DNA from: Mycteria americana
Lineage: Eukaryota > Chordata > Aves > Ciconiiformes > Ciconiidae
DNA: 64,000 nt
Assembly: GCF_035582795.1 (NCBI RefSeq)
Contig: NC_134390.1
Location: 2,247,560 to 2,311,559 of the forward strand
Direction of reading: 5' to 3'
The first letter of the stretch is position 1; each line of letters opens with the position of its first letter. The position numbers were made by a program, and so were the translations under genes. Shown here in pieces: positions 51,801 through 62,893 of the stretch. The notes under the pieces were generated by a model that saw nothing but the letters and a program-made list of their open reading frames with translations, did not search any database and was not told the origin of the DNA.

Positions 51801-54800
51801 AACCGCCAGAAATTTCACCAGTATTTTAGCCCAAGCAACCAGTAAAGCATGCATCAAGCACCCCACAATCAGACACAGCCCAAGTTTGACAGGGGGGTCT
51901 CCTGCCTCGTGAGGAGCACCACCTCCCTGCAGGTCTAACGCAGCACGTGTCTGTAAGCCCTCCAGTAAACCCCTCCGCTCTTTGTTCAGGCTGGGGGCAA
52001 CCTCCACCTCATTTTTCACGCTCCCCCCCCAGTGTTGATGTCCCAGCACCCGAGCACAGCACAGAGCCACGTTCACCTCACACCAACACAACCTGCCGCT
52101 GGCAGACGTGTCCGGAGAGGTCTTCTCCCAAGCAAGAAGGGGGGAGAAGGCTCCAAGCATAGACTCACCGAGCTGCCCGCGCTGCCTTCTTGCTCTCCAG
52201 GCTCACGGGCACATTGAAGCGTTCAGCCCTCTTCTGCATTCGCTGGAAGAGGGAGAGAAAGGAACCGACTGAGAAAGAGCGAAGATTTGAAGGGTACAGA
52301 AAGGAGGTTCTGCAGATGGAGAGAGGCAGGCAAACTGAACGCGCGGGCGGCTAACGCTCCACCGTGCCCTGCTAGAGCAGCAGCGCGCCGTCTGGAAAGG
52401 GGAAAGACAACCCCTGCACCCGCAGGCAACGGGAGAGATGCTGCAGGCACCTTCCGCTGGCTTGTGCCCTCCAAGAAGCCACCCCGCAGCCTCCAGCTTG
52501 ACCAAAAGGCGCTCTCATGGCTCTGATAAACGCAGGCCTAATAAAGAACCTAATAAAAAAGGCAACGCCGTTACTCTGCTGCTGGGGGAGCGTTCCTAGG
52601 AAAGGAGACGTGCCAAAAGAGAACGGGACCAGGGAGCTGACGGAGACAGGCGACTGTTTCAAGATGATACAAGGCTGCAACTGCGCTGGAGGCCGGCGTG
52701 CCAGCACGCAGGCTGGAGCGCTGCGCACCTCGCCCAGGGAAGCCCTTGTGCCAGAGGGAAAGGAGCAGCGCTCCTGGCAGGGACTACAAAGGGAGCGGCC
52801 CTGACTTCCCTCCCGGAGGCAGGAAGCAAGCGGTAGGCACAACCGGCTTCGGCTGATTTGCAAGAAGAGAGGCAAACAAGATTTCCTTTTCTTCCCCCCT
52901 AAGCAAGAGGCCAAATACGCTAGAAAAGGGGATGGGGGTGTTTGTTTTCAGGGAACTTGTTTGTTTGGCACAAGCCTTTTCACAAGAGACCGACACTATT
53001 CATGCAGTTGGCTCAGCCTTGCAAGCAGAGTTTGCCACTAGCAGTGCAATTCAAGACGAAATTCAGCTACGTAGAAAGGACTGGGCCTGCTGCAGGCAAG
53101 GCTTGCCTGGCTTAGAGCACGCTGGCCTCGGCACGGAAAAGCTTGGAAACATGGGAAGCGCAAGGGTTTGCACCTACGAGTGTTAAGTCCCCTTAAAAGC
53201 TTAAGGGAAATATTTAACATTTTATTATTACACAAGGGCCCAAAAATGTGTTTGGTGTTTTAAAGGTTAGAGAAACAGATAGTATTTTAATGGAAACATT
53301 TACTTCAGCCAAAATCACAGTGAGGAGCGTAAAAAACATGTGCATCAAAATATAAATGTTTAGAAAAGATGGATTAGGAACACCACTCCTAACCGTGTCA
53401 GTTCTGAGGAACTTTTACTCAACTGAGTAGAAACAATAAAGGCAGAAAAACGTACCACTGGGGTCAGAGCATACTGCCTTATTCCTCCCGACACCCTGAA
53501 GAATATCCAGAAGTACCTGAAGAGGCAGCTTCCGAAAGGGCTCTCGACTGCAGGCAAGCCACGCCAGGTCAGAGCAGGGGCTCCGCTACCCCGGAGTCGC
53601 CCCGCGGGCGAGGGCTGCAGTCAGACGGGTGGCCTGCCTCCTCCGCGCCCTCCCAGACTCAAGGAACCGCAGCAAACGACTGACTGAATTTCGGGCTGCG
53701 CTCACATTTGCAGTCGTTAATCCCTGATGGTCGCCCGTCCTAGGAATCTGTCTCCTTGCTTTTTGAATTCGTCTGTATTTCTAGCATCTGTAACAGCCCA
53801 CGTCAACAGCCTCCAGCGTCCATCGTATGGGGAAAATAATCCCCTTTTATCTTCAAAAACCAGCTACAACATAATTTTGCTGAGATCTGATTTACAGTCA
53901 ATTAAAAAAAAATGTGGATTTCCTGCAAATAGGTTCAGCAGAATTTGCAGAAAAACAAGGGCAAGAGAGTAACTTCAGTGAGTTCGCCTAACGAGCTCTT
54001 GAACCAGCTACGGCCAAGGGCAGCCCCACGTCACGGGGGACGTCGCTCCTGCAGCAACGCTTCCAGCTCACATCAGGTACTGTGTTTCTCCTCATTACTC
54101 CTTCACTGAGGTCATAATCCTCCGCTTGCGACATCACCCTGGTTGCTGTGGAAATGATCGTGTCCCAAACAGAAGATTAAAACTCTAAAGTAGTGGTGAA
54201 CAGCAGGGAGACAAGAATCATGTTTTCATAGCGATTCCTTTCTTACGGAACACGAGCAAAAAAATAAGGGGGAGGATTAGAGAACCACAATCAGATTCCT
54301 GAAACTCAAAGTTTCGCAAAGTTTTCCCCAAGGAATCGGCAGCTTCTAAGCGTGTTTGTTTTAAATAAGCCCAGTAAATGTAAGTGACAAAGTTAGAGAA
54401 GATAAAGATGAGATGATCTGTTAGCTCCTATCAGTTCCTCCCCAGCTGATTACTCCCCGAGGCGCACCCTCAACAAAGCTTTGTAGTTTTACGTGTCTGA
54501 AGCAAGTCGGGCTCGCAGCGAGTCCCGAGGGACAGGGACATGCCACGGCCTGGTGAACTCCGCAGCGGAACTTTTCGTGTTCGCTATAGCAGGAAACACA
54601 ATTTATACACCAGAGTCACAACAGAGGCGGTTCAAGCCTATCAGCCTTCATCATCCAGAGCAGAGGACGCTACGGGGCAAAGCCCATCTTTGTCTGCGAT
54701 GGAATGACACCCCGGGAACGACTCGGCTTGTCGCTGCGAAATCGGAACTATTGAGGTAGGGTCAACGGTGGTTGGTGGCGGAAAGCAGCGGCAGCGAGCA

Positions 54801-57800
54801 GCACGGAAAGAGGCACAGAAAGTTAACGGACAACTGAGAGAAACGCTCCTTAAGATCTAGCGTCAAAATGAAACGTGCCATGGGGTCACCACCCTGCCGC
54901 GTCACTTCACAGCCAGTGACCGGTCATTCATATAAAATCACGGAAAAATAAAGCAGGTTGACAATGGAAACACTGACGCAGCCCCAGCAACACACACATG
55001 AGACTTTGAATGAAGTGAATAAGGAAACCGACACCTCGGAGGACGAAGTAGCAGAAGGAACCTTACCTCCATCTGCGATATTTCTGACGTTATTTTCACT
55101 AACTTCTTCTCTGTAATCCTAGAGGTGTTGGGAAAGAGAGAAATCAGTCAGAACAGCTCCCACTACTTCCACAGGCACGCCCCGGTGGGAGAGGGATCGA
55201 GGCTCTCCTCCCAGCCACCCGTCTCTGGCAACACCACCGCCATCTTAACTGAGGGCCTGTTTTTAAAACAGGAGCAGCCACACGCCAGCACCCCCCTTAG
55301 GAGGGCAAGTCGAGAGCCAGGTATCGATGCTGAAGTGAGGTACGAAGCCTGTGAAACTTATAACCAAAGCCTAGGGTGTACCAGGGGCAGGAAACACACG
55401 ACTCGGTGAAGGCGCAGCCTCCTGCGAGCCTCACCAGTGCCTTGAGCACTCCCAGTTCCTCTGGCAATGATGGGAAGCAAGCTGGCAAAGACCTGAGAAC
55501 CAGCCACACTCTCACCCCTTCTCTACACAGGCTTGGAGGAATAATTAATCCGTTTAAGGCAAGAGAAATGTTCTTCAATTTTAGTGGGGCGCTGCAGATG
55601 CATCTCAAAATGCCGGGTGGAGATTACAGCGAGAGGCCGCAGACCTACGCGCCCAAGAATAACCCCCGGCTATCTTAAGGCTCTTAAAGCAAGATTCAGC
55701 TCTTGTTAGAAGCCCAAAGCCTCGACTGCAAGCCCCGAAGAGCTTTATTTCTTTATGGCCCTCAAATACAAAGGATTGTTCTGTTCTAGTTCATGGGACA
55801 GCCACAGGCAACTTTCCCCAGGTCAGCACCAGCACCCCGAGCCCAGGCTCCATTTCAAACACACACTTCCTGAACAATGTGCAGCTGACAACAGCGGGAC
55901 CTGTAAAAAGACTGAACGAAAATATAATGGAGTGGGCGTGCTCCAAAGTTTATGCTCCGAAAACAGAGCTCAGGCTCGAGGGGGAAAACAAAAGAGGAAG
56001 AGACAAAGTTCGGAAGTTCCCAGGCTAAATGAAATAGCATCCTCCTCCTCCAAACAACTCCCATAAAACAGTGGGTCACAGCCAGCCTCATTAAGGCCTC
56101 CCATTTAGAAAAACGCGCTGCTTTTGTTCCAGATTCCCGGACAGGTTTCTCATTTTATGCCCTGAAAGGTAGTAATGGTTTAATGGCACTTTCACAGGAA
56201 GCAATTCTGCCTGGGAGCTGGCGCTCGCCGGCACTGGCGGGGCGGCTCGGCGGGCACAGGACGCCCCCTCCTGCCCGCGGGCCACCTCGGGCCCGGCGGC
56301 CACGAGCCCGGGGCTCGCCTCGTCCTTTGAGCCACGGAGGGGAGAGCAGCCACGCAGGCAGATAGACGGACCACGGCGTTACCACACAGGGCCGAGGCAA
56401 GAGCCGCGATCCTGCTCCAACACGTGCCGCGACCTCCTTTGGGCCCAGACTCCGAACCGGGGCTGTACGAAGCTTACGGCCGCCGGCCCTCGCACCCCAC
56501 GGGTTTGCTTTGGTCTACTCAGAAAGGATAGTTACACGTCGGGCGATTTTACAGGAGGCTCTTCTACTTTGACGGGTGGCTCTACCGGCTTCTGCTCTTC
56601 CTCCTGCAAGTCAAGGAGTTGAGAAGAGGTCAGATAATAAACACTGCGGCCAGCTGAGCGAGAGAGAAACACCACAGCGGGGACACCGGCACTTTTTTTG
56701 GTTTCCCGCTGCTCTAGGAGGCCCAGACCTCTCCCTCAGCCTGCGCGTACCTACAGATTTCTGCACTGGGTGTTCAACTCGGCCCCCGGAGGCAAGGTGT
56801 GCAGCAAGCAGTGATATTACGTGCTCACAGCCTCAGTCTGGCAGGGCTTGAACGCCAGCTGTTACGGACGCAGGCTCTGGTTTTATCCAAAGTCTAATCC
56901 CTTACCAGAAAGCCCGGGCTTCACAAGGCTTCCGAAATACCTCGAGCGAGGCGTTCTCCAGCCCACGGAGCCAGCGGCGAACACTGAAACTACCCAGCGC
57001 TCGTGCTCGGTGCCCAGCACGACTCCGGAAAGACCTGTCTCGCTTCTCACCAAATCATTTTTGTGAAACTGGGTAGAAAGCTTCCACATCCCCCACCCGT
57101 CCATGCGGGGCACGTGCCTGCCGAGCAGCAAAGAGCCTGACAGTTGGAAGAATCCATTTCCGCTGGTGTTTTAAGCGCTTTGTACTTCCCCGGGTCGAAT
57201 CTCCTCACCTCCCTCCGAACAAGCTCTCCTGCTCTAAGGCTCGCTCCCATGGGCTGCCCTGCCCGGCCCGCACCCGGCACTGTCAGGGCACCAGCTGGGC
57301 AACTTTTTCTTCCACGTTCTTCCCTAAAAGCACACTGCGCTCCAACCACACGTGACACAGCGTGAATCCTGCCAAACGCGGACGGAACGACCCCGCTCTG
57401 AGCTGGCAGCCGCACACCGAGACTACGCACGCTGCCAGAAAGCTCCGCCGTGCGTTCTGCGGGCTAACACGGCGACATCGAGCTTTGCAATAAAAACCAG
57501 CGGGTTTAGACCCGACAGGGAACGACAACGGTGCTTTCAACGAGACACAGCCCCGGGTATTGCCTCGCTCCTCACGCACAGAACCGCGACGCAGCCGGGG
57601 GGAGGCCGCACGCTGCCGGGCAGACCAGACGCCCCTGCACCGGCCGGACAGTCTGCCCGCAAGAAGACTTACCTCTATTTCTTCTCCCAGGACATCTTCT
57701 TCATTGGCCTCTTCTTCAGCTGGAGGACAAAACGACAGAGCAATTGCCGTAGCAAATCGCTTCGGTAACATCTCTGGCTTCTCGGTTAAAGCCTACTAGG

Positions 57801-58849
57801 AGAATTTTGCTCGGGAAAGCGGGAAGCGAAGGCAGTTACAGCAAAGCACTCGGAGCAGGGTTCTCCTCTGTCACCCCGGAGTTCTACACCAACAAAGGCC
57901 AAACCCCAGGAGATCCCTCACCCCCGATAACCCCGGGAAGGGGCCCACCGACGCCCAGCCAGCCCCCGCAGCACCCACCGTGCTCCTCCAGGTAAGCCTG
58001 CAGCCGGTTGATCAGATCCTGCTTGTTGCCTTTTGCTTCCAGGCCACGGGCCAGACATTCCTGCTTCAGTTCAGCCAACTACGCAACAGAAGGAGCTTGC
58101 GATTAGCGTGTGCGGCGCCCTGGCGTGCGCAGGGAAACGAATGAACGATAATAATAATTTTAAAAAGCACACGAATGGGCCAAGACGGTTTGCTTTTCCT
58201 CCCCGTCTCGAGCACCAGCCGCACCCCCGGTGCTTCCCCGGGCAGCCTGGCTGTCCCCGCCGCCGGAGGAGGATCCCTCGCCAGCGCCTGCCGCAGGCCG
58301 GCCCGGCCGCCGCGACCGAGGCCCCGCAGCAAGCGGAGGGCGGCGGCGATGCCCCGGGGCGCGGGCGCATCCCCAGGCACCGCGGGCGGGCAGCGCCGAG
58401 AAACGCGGTTCCCGGGCGGGATGGAGGCGGACCCGGGTAGGCGGCGTGACCGCCGCCGGCCCTACGCGAGGCGGGGACGCTGCCGGGACAGCCCCGGGCC
58501 CGGGGCGGCCGGCGGAGCTCTCCCACGTGCGTGCGCGGCCCAGCGGGGCCGGGACCGCGGGGAGCGCAGCCTCGAGGGGCTCCCGGCCGCAGGGCCGCGG
58601 CTCCGGGCAGCGGCAGGCGCTGCCCCCCGGGCCTGGCCTGGCCTGGCCTGGCCTGGCCGGGTCGGGTCGGGTCGGGCCGGGCCGGGCCGGGCCGGGCCCG
58701 GCGGCGGCGGCGGGAGCCCGCGGCCCCCGGCTGTCCAGACCGGGCCAGGCCGCGGCCCTTCCCGGCGGGGCCCCCGCTGCAGGGGCGCGAGGCCGCGGCG
58801 GCTCGGCCGGTACCTTCAGCTTATGGAGCTCCACAGTCTCCGCCGCCAT
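29162..58849 (-). CDS. SARNP: SAP domain-containing ribonucleoprotein (CIP29, THO/TREX component)
   Basis: Eleven coding exons on the minus strand: 58814-58849, 57979-58078, 57673-57719, 56536-56603, 55067-55118, 52169-52242, 51447-51475, 50848-50873, 49479-49547, 30979-31068 and 29162-29203. Phases agree throughout and the product is 210 residues, as in human. SARNP works in nuclear mRNA export: it binds the helicase DDX39B/UAP56 and ALYREF in TREX. The SAP DNA/RNA-binding fold covers about residues 8-42 (LAELKQECLARGLEAKGNKQ). An acidic segment follows, then five copies of an R-x-x-R-F-[GN] module at about 106-111, 123-128, 153-158, 177-182 and 203-208, the multivalent DDX39B-binding repeats. 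Basic KKRKR near the C-terminus fits nuclear import. The exon 4 donor is set at 56,536 because only that choice keeps frame and matches human PPEKTVDV. Intron 9 is 18.4 kb. Confidence 0.96.
29204..30978 (-). other. SARNP: SARNP intron 10
   Basis: About 1.8 kb between the last two coding exons. I recognise no gene or repeat in it. Confidence 0.7.
33798..33827. repeat. 30-base G run within a homopurine stretch
   Basis: Seven A followed by 30 G and then GGGAAGGAAGAAG-type purines up to about 33,850. The whole 60-base stretch on the plus strand is purine. Confidence 0.9.
46260..46350 (+). repeat. Possible MIR/CORE-SINE fragment
   Basis: GGCTCGGGAGCCACACTCCC, then CTCTGCC and GGTCACTCCACCTCTCA match in order the core of MIR-type SINEs (a GGCTCTGGAGCCAGACTGCC-like start, then CTCTGCC and GTCACTTAACCTCTCT). 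Strongly diverged; identified by eye only. Confidence 0.35.
46500..46665 (+). repeat. Amniote MIR-like CORE-SINE remnant
   Basis: GGTGACCTCGGAGCAGAGTC plus ACTTCACCTC resembles the conserved GTGACCTTGGGCAAGTCACTT core. It is followed at 46,595-46,650 by GTAAGGCGGTTTGAGACC and GAGGAGATATAAAAG, which resemble the common tail word GTAAAGCGCTTTGAGATCCT and GGCGCTATATAA of old reptile and bird SINEs. Old and diverged. Confidence 0.5.
47800..47915 (+). repeat. MIR-like CORE-SINE remnant
   Basis: CTGACCTTGGGCAAGTCATT at 47,843-47,862 is almost the exact MIR core word, preceded by GCCAGAGCCACCCTGCCACC and followed by TACAAAGGGG, in the order of the MIR consensus. Confidence 0.55.
49548..52168 (-). 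other. SARNP: SARNP introns 6-8
   Basis: Three introns, 49,548-50,847, 50,874-51,446 and 51,476-52,168, surround two tiny exons of 26 and 29 bases. No additional gene or repeat was recognised. Confidence 0.7.
52243..57672 (-). other. SARNP: SARNP introns 3-5
   Basis: Introns 52,243-55,066, 55,119-56,535 and 56,604-57,672. Apart from the possible LINE remnant near 53.7 kb I see no further elements or genes. Confidence 0.65.
53695..53880. repeat. Possible very old CR1-type LINE remnant
   Basis: GCTTTTTGAATTCGTCTGTA and the words after it (TTTCTAGCATCTGTAACAGCC) resemble a CR1-like stretch I know from birds and turtles (GCTTTTTGAACCCATTTATA, then a short tract and CATCC). The match is loose and made by eye. 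Confidence 0.25.
58630..58699. repeat. Graded pentanucleotide repeat in SARNP intron 1
   Basis: About five GGCCT units pass into three GGGTC units and then about five GGGCC units, one after the other, at a constant five-base step. Confidence 0.85.
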
Positions 58850-59608
58850 CTTGTCGCCCCCGCAGGCCGCTGCCGACCCCGCCCCCGCCGACCGCCCATG
58901 GCCCAATCAGCGCCGAGCTTCCTGGACCGGCGATTTCAAACCACTTCCCAACACCGTTTCTCACGACTGGCCAGTCCTCACCCCGCGCCTTCCGCTCGCG
59001 ATTGGCCTGCCAGCGCGCGAGGGGCGGGGCGGCACTGAGCGACGGGCGGAGCGGCCAATGGAGAGAGAGGGCCGGGTGCGCCGACTTCCTGGAGACGAGC
59101 CCGGGGGCGGGCAGGGTCCTGGCAACGGCCGCGGAGCCGGCGGGTGGGCCGGGCTGGGGCGGCCAGGCCGGGGAGGGGCCGGGGCTGCGAGGCCACGGCG
59201 GCGGGGCCGGGCCCTGAGGGCAGCAGGCGTCCCCGGCCCCGGGGAGGGGGCTGTGGTGGTTTCCCGGCCCCACGCGTGCCTTAGGGCCGCGGAGCCGAGC
59301 TGACGGGGGGGGGGGTGTTTGCCTCCCTGCCCGGTGGGGGAGCGGGGAGCCCCGTTATGGGTGGTTCTGCCTTTGTTGGCAGCGTGGCTGGTGGCCGGGG
59401 GTCGCTCCCTTCCCTTGTCCTCAAGGCGGGCGCGGGGTCGCTGCGAGGGGGCTGGCGTCAGGGGCGCGCGGAGGCCTGGGAAGGCCGGGGTGCGAGGTGC
59501 CGCGGGATCTGGGGCTACGGCGAGAGCCCTGACTGGGTCGGGAATTGCAGAGGTTTGGGGAAGCCTCTCTGAGGAGAGCTCTGGAAGCCTCCGCCTGTCT
59601 GCTCCAGG
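58850..59608. promoter_or_regulatory. Shared bidirectional promoter of SARNP and ORMDL2
   Basis: CpG-rich DNA between divergent start codons, with no TATA box. Three CCAAT boxes stand at 58,903-58,907 (+), 59,001-59,005 (-) and 59,055-59,059 (+). ETS-like CTTCCTGG occurs at about 58,919 and 59,086. This arrangement is typical of NF-Y-driven bidirectional housekeeping promoters. The ORMDL2 coding exon has an acceptor CAG ending at 59,607, so a non-coding first exon should lie upstream, probably between 59,060 and 59,300. Confidence 0.7.
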
Positions 59609-61150
59609 ATGAACGTCGGCGTGGCGCACAGCGAGGTGAACCCCAACACGCGGGTGATGAACAGCCGGGGGATCTGGCTGGCGTATGTGATCTCCGTGGG
59701 AGTCCTCCACGTCGTTCTCCTCAGCATCCCGTTCTTCAGCGTTCCTGTGGTCTGGACGCTCACCAACGTCATACACAACCTGGTTAGTCAAAGCTCGGCC
59801 CGCTTTTCTCCCAGGGCGGGAGAGCACGCGGGCTGGCGTTCGCTGGGTACGGTTCCGTGTCCCCGGGCTACGAGTGCCCCGGTTCCAGCTGGGATAGAGT
59901 TAATTTTCTTTATAGTGGCTGGTATGGGGCTATGTTTTGGATTTGTGCTGAAAACAGTGTTGATGACACAGAGATGTTTTAGTTGTTGCTGCACTGGTCA
60001 AGGACTTTTCAGCTTCCCCTGCTCTGCCAGGAGCAGAAGCTGGGAGGGGGCACAGCCGGGACAGCTGACCCCAACTGCCCAAAGGGCTATTCCATACCAT
60101 ACGGCGTCATGCTCAGTATATAAAGCTGGGGAAGAAGAAGGAAGGGGGGGACATTCGGAGTGATGGCGTTTGTCTTCCCAAGCCACCATTACGCATCATG
60201 GAGCCCTGCTTTCCTGGAGATGGCTGAACCCTTGCCTGCCCACAGGAAGGAGTGAAGGAATTCCTTGGTTTGCTTTCCTTGCGTGCACGGCTTTTGCTTT
60301 CCCTATTAAACTGTCTTCATCTCAACCCACGAGTTTTCTCACTTTTACTCTTCCGATTCTCTCCCCCATCCCACCGGGGGGGAGTGAGCGAGCGGCTTTG
60401 GGGGGCTGAGCTGCCGGCTGGGGCTAAACCACGACAACGAGAAAGCCCCCGGTTGCTGCGGGGCACGGAGGGAAAGGCTGGGGGGTTGGCGGTGCGGGAG
60501 GAGCTGTAGCTGATGAAAGATCTTTAGCTCGGGAAACAGCACAAAGGCACGAAGCCCGTTTCTGTCCCGGGCTTGCTTGACGTCTCCTCTCCCCTTGAAA
60601 CCTGCAGGCCATGTACCTGCTGCTGCACACGGTGAAGGGGACCCCCTTTGAGACCCCGGACCAGGGCAAGGATCGCCTCCTCACGCACTGGGAGCAGATA
60701 GACTACGGGACGCAGTGCACCTCGTCGCGCAAGTTCCTCAGCATCTCCCCGGTAGTGCTGTGAGTGCCGCTGAGCGAGGCAGGGCGGCACGGGGGGCTCG
60801 GGAGGGCATCCAGGGCACGCGGTGGGACCGCTGGGCTTCTGTCGGCACAGCCGCCCCGGCACGGACGGGTCCTGGGGCTGGAGAGGGTTCCTCAGCTGCC
60901 AGGTGCTGTTTTCTACAGGAAGCACCAGCGAGGCACCCGAAATCCCCCCGATGCGGGCGGAGGGGAGGGTGGGAGCGGCACAGGGCTCACCCAGGGTCTC
61001 CCTCTCTCCCCCAGGTACCTCCTCACCAGCTTTTACACCAAATACGACCCCGCGCACTTCGTCATCAACACGGCCTCCCTGCTCAGCGTCCTTCTGCCCA
61101 AGCTGCCCCAGTTCCACGGCGTGAGAGTCTTTGGCATCAACAAGTACTGA
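59609..61150 (+). CDS. ORMDL2: ORMDL sphingolipid biosynthesis regulator 2
   Basis: Three coding exons, 59609-59782, 60608-60759 and 61015-61150, join to 153 residues, the exact length of vertebrate ORMDL proteins. ORMDLs are small ER membrane proteins that bind serine palmitoyltransferase and restrain ceramide synthesis when ceramide is high. The start [20 protein letters not shown] is the family signature, including the Asn near position 13 involved in ceramide sensing. Hydrophobic segments lie at about 22-41 and 42-65, and two more in the last third (ISPVVLYLLTSFY and [13 protein letters not shown]). The C-terminus [14 protein letters not shown] is invariant in the family. ORMDL1, 2 and 3 are hard to tell apart; the neighbours SARNP and DNAJC14 identify ORMDL2. 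The first coding intron carries a solo LTR. Confidence 0.95.
59875..60436 (+). mobile_element. Solo LTR of an avian endogenous retrovirus (ERVL-like) in an ORMDL2 intron
   Basis: A 562-base element begins TGCCCCGGTTCCAGCTGGGA and ends AAACCACGACA. It is flanked by a perfect 5-base duplication ACGAG (59,870-59,874 and 60,437-60,441). TATATAAA at 60,117 and ATTAAA at 60,305 mark the U3-R and R-U5 areas. I know this sequence type as a common solo LTR in bird genomes; the 5-base target duplication fits class III (ERVL). It looks like a complete single LTR with no internal region, left by recombination between two LTRs. It stands in the same direction as ORMDL2. It is a fossil of moderate age. Confidence 0.9.
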
Positions 61151-61655
61151 GGCCCGGCGCACCCACCGCCGCGCGCGGTGCTTCCAGCGGAGCCCGGGGA
61201 CGGAGAGGGGACGCCGGAGCGGCGTGAGGCGCCGGCTGGAGAGCAGGGGTGAGGCGTGAGGAGGGCTGGGTGCGGAACAGGGACCGCTCCGGCTTTTAGC
61301 CGGGGTTTTAGCAAGGCTTCTCCGTCTCAGAGGGGCTCCTCGCTTAGGTTCTCTCTCTTTGGTGAAGAGAGGAGCGCAGCTGAGCGGTACGGAGCGAGCA
61401 GTCATGTCACACGTGCGTTTCCTTCGAGCTAACCTCCGCGTAACCGTGCGGAAAGCACCTACGAGGGGAGAACTGCTGACCAGTGGGAAGAGTCGCCCAC
61501 CTACACCTCCCTCGTCCTCATGTTTTATACGTTTCCACCATAATAAAGAACTTAGAGCGACTGGAGCGGCATCCTAACGGTGGGACCGGCCCCGGCTCGC
61601 GCCTCCCGCCCACCCCTCCCCCGCAGAGACCAGCCAGACTTCTTCAAACCATACT
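61151..61655. other. ORMDL2: ORMDL2 3' UTR and convergent spacer
   Basis: The ORMDL2 3' UTR runs to just after 61,547. About 100 bases later, on the other strand, is a possible distal poly(A) signal of DNAJC14. I see nothing else here. Confidence 0.6.
61542..61547 (+). terminator. ORMDL2: ORMDL2 poly(A) signal AATAAA
   Basis: CATAATAAAGAAC stands 392 bases after the ORMDL2 stop codon, the first canonical signal on this strand. Confidence 0.8.
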
Positions 61656-62830
61656 TTTAATTTAACAAAAGCGATAAGAAAAGGGTACATTGCCATTTAA
61701 AACCCAGCTGCTCTGCTCTGGGAGTACAAAAAGGTTAGCGAAAAGCAATCGTGGCCTGCAGCAGCAAGTTCTCGGGGCGTTTCAGCTCGGCCGGGATCGG
61801 CAGCTCGGCCGGGGGGAGGCCGGCTGCCCCCCGAGCCCCCGGCTCGGCCCTGCTCGGGCGGTCGCAGGCCGGGGAGCCTCGCGCAGCCCCCGAGGGCCGT
61901 TACTCCCCGCTAAGGACCGGCACAGCCGCCCAGCCTACGGCTCGGAGGGCCGGGAAAGGTTGGGCGAGGCGCCGGATGCTCACACGCGTCTCGGCAAAAG
62001 CCGCTCGCGCTGCAACTCAAGGTTTCAGCAGCGGCCCCTAACCAGCTCCTGCCTCCTGACTTCCCTTTTTTTTTTAAATCATAAACTGCTCTTCGTCCCC
62101 AGCGCTCGGGGAGGGGGACGAGGGTCCCTCAAGCAAAGGTGAAGCAGGAAAAGCAAGACCGGCACAGCCAGAAGCGCGGGGGGCCGGGTGATGGCACCGG
62201 CGTCCCGCCTGGGCAGCGCCGTGTGGCGAGGAGGAGGAGGAGGAGCGCAGCTGACGTACGCAGCTATATTAATACACAGGGGACGCAGGCGGTAATAAAT
62301 AGATCTGTACGAGCAAAAAGGAACAAGCTGCTTAAAAAAAAAAATACGCAAACCGTGCTGGCAGAGGCGGCCCGGCCGCAGCTCCTCGGGGCGAGGCACA
62401 GCCGGGGGCTCGCGTGAGCCCCTCCAGCGGCCGCCGGCAGCTCTGGCCCCGGGGGCAAGCTCCCCCGCCCAGCACCAGCGCGGAGGGGAAGGGACCCCAC
62501 GACGCCAGGGCCGGACGCAGCTCCCTTCCCTCCGGAGCGGCTCCGGCAGCCGCGTCCCCACGAGCTGCAGCGGCGTCACCTGAACGTTTACAATAACCCT
62601 GAAGAGATCCGGCGGCCGGTCTGTCCGTCCATCCGTCCGTCCGTCCATCCCGGCCCCCACCTGCCTGCCCGGCCCCGCCGGCTGCCCCGCCGGGCTCTTT
62701 GGTACGGCTGGCTGCAACGCGCAGCTCCTCCTGCTCGCGTTGGCCAGGGCAGCCCACAAACTCCTTGGTTACTTTTAAATATAGAGATTACTCTTTTTTT
62801 TTTTTAAAAAAAAAAGAAAAATAGATTTTT
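61656..62830 (-). other. DNAJC14: DNAJC14 3' flank, possible extended 3' UTR
   Basis: No coding exon is recognised. An ATTAAA signal on the minus strand at 61,656-61,661 would, if used, extend the DNAJC14 3' UTR over the whole stretch. A TCCG/TCCA repeat lies near 62,620-62,650 and a T12-A10 palindromic homopolymer at 62,794-62,815. Confidence 0.4.
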
Positions 62831-62836
62831 TTTATT
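62831..62836 (-). terminator. DNAJC14: DNAJC14 proximal poly(A) signal AATAAA
   Basis: TTTATTGG on the plus strand gives CCAATAAA on the minus strand, 58 bases after the DNAJC14 stop codon. A/T runs follow it. Confidence 0.7.
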
Positions 62837-62893
62837 GGAAAGAGCCCTTTTCGTGCCCGGCAGAGCACCGTCTGCCCGGCCCCGCGGTGCCGC

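Noticed and set aside
56536-56553. Shorter SARNP exon 4 ending at 56,553 (donor GTAAAA)
   Set aside because: It would put exon 5 out of frame; the donor GTAACT after 56,536 gives the correct phase and matches human.
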